From Lysobacter enzymogenes (GTDB lineage: Bacteria; Pseudomonadota; Gammaproteobacteria; Xanthomonadales; Xanthomonadaceae), in assembly GCF_023617245.1 (NCBI RefSeq), contig NZ_CP067396.1, positions 3,224,001-3,288,000 on the forward strand: DNA of 64,000 nt, given 5' to 3'. Both the position numbers and the translations under genes were made by a program. How positions within the stretch are numbered: position 1 is the first letter of the stretch; the number at the start of each line of letters is the position of its first letter. Below the pieces are notes generated by a model. The model did no database searches. It saw only the letters and a program-made list of their open reading frames with translations, and was not told the origin of the DNA. Below, piece after piece: positions 60,516 to 64,000 of this stretch.

Positions 60516-62522
60516 ATGTCTGACCAATCCAACCTCGCCAAGCTGATCTTCGGCCGGCTCACGTGGGACGCGATCCCGCTGCACGAGCCGATCCTGATCG
60601 CTACTTTCGCCATGGTCGCGCTCGGCGGCGTCGCCGTGCTCGCGCTGCTGACCCGCTACAAGCTCTGGGGCTATCTCTGGAACGAGTGGTTCACCAGCAT
60701 CGACCACAAGAAGATCGGCATCATGTACATCGTGCTGGGGCTGGTCATGCTCATGCGCGGTTTCGCCGACGCGATCATGATGCGCATGCAGCAGGCGATG
60801 GCCTTCGGCGACAACGCCGGCTTCCTGCCGCCGCACCACTACGACCAGATCTTCACCGCCCACGGCGTGATCATGATCTTCTTCGTGGCGATGCCGCTGG
60901 TGACGGGCTTCATGAACTACGTGGTGCCGCTGCAGATCGGCGCGCGCGACGTGGCGTTCCCGTTCCTCAACAACTTCAGCTTCTGGATGACCGCCTGCGG
61001 CGCCGGCCTGGTGATGGTGTCGCTGTTCGTCGGCGAGTTCTCCACCGCCGGCTGGCTGGCCTACCCGCCGCTGTCGGGCATCGCCTACAGCCCGAGCGTC
61101 GGCGTCGACTACTACATATGGGCGCTGCAGATCGCGGGCGTCGGCACCTTGCTATCGGGCGTCAACCTGATCGCGACCATCGTCAAGATGCGCGCGCCGG
61201 GCATGAGCATGATGAAGATGCCGGTGTTCACCTGGACCTCGCTGTGCACCAACGTGCTGATCGTGGCCGCGTTCCCGGTGCTGACCGCGGTGCTGGTGCT
61301 GCTCTCGCTCGACCGCTACGCGGGCACCAACTTCTTCACGAACGATCTGGGCGGCAACCCCATGATGTACGTGAACCTGATCTGGATCTGGGGCCACCCG
61401 GAGGTCTACATCCTGATCCTGCCGTGCTTCGGCATCTTCTCCGAGATCGTCTCCACCTACAGCGGCAAGCGCCTGTTCGGCTACGCCTCGATGGTGTACG
61501 CGACGGTGGTGATCACGATCCTGTCGTACCTGGTGTGGCTGCACCACTTCTTCACCATGGGCTCGGGCGCGAGCGTCAACTCGTTCTTCGGCATCACCAC
61601 GATGATCATCTCGATCCCGACGGGCGCGAAGATCTTCAACTGGCTGTTCACCATGTACCGCGGCCGCATCCGCTTCGAGGTGCCGATGCTGTGGACGGTG
61701 GGCTTCATGGTCACCTTCACCATCGGCGGCATGACCGGCGTGCTGCTGGCGGTGCCGCCGGCCGACTTCGTCCTGCACAACAGCCTGTTCCTGATCGCGC
61801 ACTTCCACAACGTCATCATCGGCGGCGTGCTGTTCGGCCTGTTCGCCGGCATCAACTTCTGGTGGCCCAAGGCCTTCGGCTTCAAGCTCGATCCGTTCTG
61901 GGGCAAGTGCTCGTTCTGGTTCTGGCAGATCGGCTTCTTCTTCGCGTTCATGCCGCTGTACGTGCTCGGCCTGATGGGCGTGACCCGGCGCATGAGCCAC
62001 TTCGACGATCCCTCGATCCAGATCTGGTTCCTCATCGCCGCCTTCGGCGCCGCGCTGATCGCGATCGGCATCGCCTGCATGCTGATCCAGATCTTCGTCA
62101 GCATCCGCAACCGCGAGAAGCTGCGCGACCCGACCGGCGACCCGTGGCAGGGCCGCACCCTGGAGTGGTCGACCTCGTCGCCGCCGCCGGCCTACAACTT
62201 CGCCTTCACCCCGGTCGTGCACGACAACGACGCCTGGCACGACATGAAGCAGAACGGCTTCCAGCGTCCGACCTCGGGCTTCCTGGCCATCCACATGCCC
62301 AAGAACACCGCCGCCGGCCTGGTCATCGCATTGCTCAGCACCGTCTGCGCGTTCGCCCTGATCTGGCAGATGTGGCTGGTCGCCGGGGTGTTCTTCGCCG
62401 CGATGCTGGTCGCCGCGATCGTCCACACCTTCAACTACAAGCGCGACTACTACATCCCGGCGGACGAAGTGACCGCCGCGGAAAACCTGCGCACGCAACA
62501 ACTGGCCGCCGCCCATGTCTGA
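60516..62522 (+). CDS. cyoB: Cytochrome bo3 ubiquinol oxidase subunit I
   Basis: 668 residues. The metal sites are complete: the heme-b His in [11 protein letters not shown], the CuB His and the cross-linked Tyr in [10 protein letters not shown], two more CuB His in WLHHFFTM, and the heme-o His in HFHNVIIGG. The K-channel Lys lies in TGAKIFNW. This is the catalytic subunit that reduces O2 to water and pumps protons. It is 68 bp after cyoA. Confidence 0.97.
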   Translation: MSDQSNLAKLIFGRLTWDAIPLHEPILIATFAMVALGGVAVLALLTRYKLWGYLWNEWFTSIDHKKIGIMYIVLGLVMLMRGFADAIMMRMQQAMAFGDNAGFLPPHHYDQIFTAHGVIMIFFVAMPLVTGFMNYVVPLQIGARDVAFPFLNNFSFWMTACGAGLVMVSLFVGEFSTAGWLAYPPLSGIAYSPSVGVDYYIWALQIAGVGTLLSGVNLIATIVKMRAPGMSMMKMPVFTWTSLCTNVLIVAAFPVLTAVLVLLSLDRYAGTNFFTNDLGGNPMMYVNLIWIWGHPEVYILILPCFGIFSEIVSTYSGKRLFGYASMVYATVVITILSYLVWLHHFFTMGSGASVNSFFGITTMIISIPTGAKIFNWLFTMYRGRIRFEVPMLWTVGFMVTFTIGGMTGVLLAVPPADFVLHNSLFLIAHFHNVIIGGVLFGLFAGINFWWPKAFGFKLDPFWGKCSFWFWQIGFFFAFMPLYVLGLMGVTRRMSHFDDPSIQIWFLIAAFGAALIAIGIACMLIQIFVSIRNREKLRDPTGDPWQGRTLEWSTSSPPPAYNFAFTPVVHDNDAWHDMKQNGFQRPTSGFLAIHMPKNTAAGLVIALLSTVCAFALIWQMWLVAGVFFAAMLVAAIVHTFNYKRDYYIPADEVTAAENLRTQQLAAAHV

Positions 62523-63162
62523 CGCCACCGCCATCCTCTCCCACGCCCAGGCGCAGCCGGCCTCTTCGGCTTCGCGCTTCCTGGACCTGAAGGGCAAGCA
62601 CCATCCGGAAAACGGCACCCTGCTAGGGTTCTGGCTCTACCTGATGAGCGACTGCCTGGTGTTCGCCGTGCTGTTCGCCACCTACGGCGTGCTCGGCCGC
62701 AGCTACGCGGCCGGCCCGTCGGGCGCGGACCTGTTCGACCTGCAGCTGGTGGCGATCAACACCTCGATGCTGCTGCTGTCGTCGATCACCTACGGCTTCG
62801 CCATGATCGCGATGACCAAGCGCAAGCTGGCCGCGGTGCAGGGCTGGCTGGCGATCACCGGCGTGTTCGGCCTGGCCTTCATCGGCCTGGAACTGTACGA
62901 GTTCGCCCACCTGATCCACGAAGGCGCCGGTCCGCAGCGCAGCGCGTTCCTGTCCTCGTTCTTCGCCCTGGTCGCGACCCACGGCCTGCACGTCACCTTC
63001 GGCATCGTCTGGCTGGTGGTGCTGATGGTGCAGTTGGGCAAGCACGGCCTGACCGCGCCGAACCGCCGCCGCTTGTTGTGCCTGTCGATGTTCTGGCACT
63101 TCCTCGACGTCGTCTGGATCGGCGTCTTCACCTTCGTCTACCTGATGGGAGTGCTGCCGTGA
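62515..63162 (+). CDS. cyoC: Cytochrome bo3 ubiquinol oxidase subunit III
   Basis: 215 residues with five helices. Start codon ATG at 62515 overlaps the cyoB stop by eight bases. [20 protein letters not shown], shown as [29 protein letters not shown] and [13 protein letters not shown] are the family signatures. It supports the stability of subunit I and quinol oxidase assembly in the inner membrane. Confidence 0.96.
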   Translation: MSDATAILSHAQAQPASSASRFLDLKGKHHPENGTLLGFWLYLMSDCLVFAVLFATYGVLGRSYAAGPSGADLFDLQLVAINTSMLLLSSITYGFAMIAMTKRKLAAVQGWLAITGVFGLAFIGLELYEFAHLIHEGAGPQRSAFLSSFFALVATHGLHVTFGIVWLVVLMVQLGKHGLTAPNRRRLLCLSMFWHFLDVVWIGVFTFVYLMGVLP

Positions 63163-63563
63163 CCCAGTCCGCGCAACACCACGACAACGCGCACGGCCAC
63201 GACGATCATGGCCACGACCACGAAGAGCACGACGACTACCACGGCACCGTCAAGGGCTACACCATCGGCTTCCTGCTGTCGGTGTTCCTGACCGCGATCC
63301 CGTTCTGGCTGGTCATGGCCAAGGTGCTGCCGTCGTCCGGCGTCACCGCCGCGGTGATCCTGGCCTTCGCCGTGGTCCAGATCGTCGTGCACATGGTCTA
63401 CTTCCTGCACATGAACACGAAGTCGGAAGGCGGCTGGAACATGCTGGCGCTGATCTTCACCATCGTGATCGTGGTGATCACCCTGGCCGGTTCGCTGTGG
63501 GTCATGCACCACTTGAACGTGAACATGATGCCGATGCCGCACGAGATGCGGAACATGCCCTGA
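63159..63563 (+). CDS. cyoD: Cytochrome bo3 ubiquinol oxidase subunit IV, His-rich N-terminus
   Basis: 134 residues from a GTG start that overlaps the cyoC stop (GTGA). The first 28 residues hold nine His and many Asp/Glu, more than the family norm. Three helices follow, with [23 protein letters not shown], shown as [12 protein letters not shown], as the family signature. The subunit helps cofactor insertion into subunit I. The His-rich part could bind copper or another metal, as an inference. Confidence 0.93.
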   Translation: MTQSAQHHDNAHGHDDHGHDHEEHDDYHGTVKGYTIGFLLSVFLTAIPFWLVMAKVLPSSGVTAAVILAFAVVQIVVHMVYFLHMNTKSEGGWNMLALIFTIVIVVITLAGSLWVMHHLNVNMMPMPHEMRNMP

Positions 63564-63682
63564 AAGCCGTAGGAGATAGCGGGGAGGAGTGAGTGGATAG
63601 CGCTCCTCTTCGCGGTTTCCGCGTCGCGGATCCAAGGCGGCGGGTGCGGGTTCCGCACTCGCCGCGCCGTTACCAGAACGTC

Positions 63683-63702
63683 GTCCCCGCGCAGGCGGGG
63701 AC
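63683..63702. repeat. Short palindromic repeat in cyoD-SURF1 gap
   Basis: GTCCCCGC (63683-63690) and GCGGGGAC (63695-63702) pair around a 4-base loop. Similar GTCCCCGCGxAGGCGGGGA hairpins are dispersed in many Proteobacteria. It could also lower read-through to SURF1. Confidence 0.65.
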
Positions 63703-63834
63703 CCAGAGACTTCAGCGGGCCCTGGCCCGGCGGCCCGCGCGCCGTTCGCGCGGCCTCACCCGCCCCGGTCCCCGCAGGGCTATCATCCCCACGCAACCGG
63801 CTCGCCCCTCTCGTCTTCCGCACGAGGCCACCTC

Positions 63835-64000
63835 ATGGCGACCAGCGTCAAAGCTCCGCGCAGTTCCTTCGTCCTCGGCCTGATCGGCGCCGTGTTCCTG
63901 GCGCTGTTCGCCGGCCTGATCGCGCTCGGCGCGTGGCAGGTGCAGCGGCTGGGCTGGAAGCGCGATCTGATCCAGCGGGTGGAGTCGCGCGTGCACGCCG
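63835..64000 (+). CDS. SURF1-family protein, 5' part (cut by window edge)
   Basis: Only the first 55 codons are inside the window. MATSVKAPRSSFVLGLIG begins a membrane helix, and GAWQVQRLGWKRDLIQRVESR is the conserved SURF1 opening (W-Q-x-x-R-x-x-W-K). SURF1 proteins help insert heme a or o into oxidases. Its place after cyoD fits that role for the bo3 oxidase. The rest of the gene lies outside the window. Confidence 0.88.
   Translation, partial: MATSVKAPRSSFVLGLIGAVFLALFAGLIALGAWQVQRLGWKRDLIQRVESRVHA

Overview
The window is about 70 percent GC, gene-dense DNA. It reads like a Xanthomonadaceae chromosome, most likely Lysobacter. The reasons are four TonB-dependent receptors, a protein with the Xanthomonadales type IV secretion signal (XVIPCD), M23/M56 peptidases, a small DUF6289-like secreted protein, and dispersed palindromic repeats of the kind common in that family. 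The genus is an inference. I saw no rRNA, tRNA, CRISPR array, transposase or prophage.

Layout. 1-7.7 kb: the end of an OprP-type porin, an AraC regulator facing an SDR, an amidohydrolase, a candidate antibacterial effector with two HNH-like modules (3894-5342), then a TPR-like gene, Mn superoxide dismutase and a ZIP metal transporter in one operon. 7.7-16.9 kb: small genes, heme oxygenase with a YbaN-type protein, a lipoprotein MBL hydrolase, then a minus-strand siderophore operon (receptor, two small membrane proteins, PepSY membrane protein, esterase) behind a Fur-box-like promoter. 16.9-25.5 kb: topoisomerase IB, MgtC, PA2169-type protein, GGCT-like protein, hydrolase plus MFS divergent from a LysR regulator, flavin reductase and oxidoreductases. 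25.6-37.7 kb: a receptor/di-heme peroxidase pair behind a structured leader, malate:quinone oxidoreductase, a metal-site-degenerate MBL protein, a second siderophore receptor and a repeat-bearing OmpA lipoprotein.

37.8-48.3 kb: a nitric-oxide detoxification cluster (hmp, truncated hemoglobin, divergent nsrR), a secreted nuclease, a DUF4287 protein with a histone-like tail, BenE and ZntB transporters, then a 46-residue peptide gene followed by a YcaO-family gene (45275-46819), which looks like a minimal undescribed RiPP locus. 48.7-64 kb: a BlaI-type repressor with a fused M56/M23 metallopeptidase, a receptor next to a PhoD-type phosphatase, a decarboxylase-fold protein without the usual PLP lysine, an MFS transporter, and the cyoABCD quinol oxidase operon running into a SURF1 gene cut by the window edge.

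Themes. Much of the window concerns metal acquisition and oxidative or nitrosative stress: siderophore uptake and hydrolysis, heme degradation, Mn-SOD with a metal transporter, flavohemoglobin and quinol oxidase. The two best candidates for new biology are the peptide/YcaO pair and the double-HNH effector. Most starts were chosen from a visible Shine-Dalgarno sequence, a stop/start overlap or a signal peptide; doubtful ones are stated in the entries.
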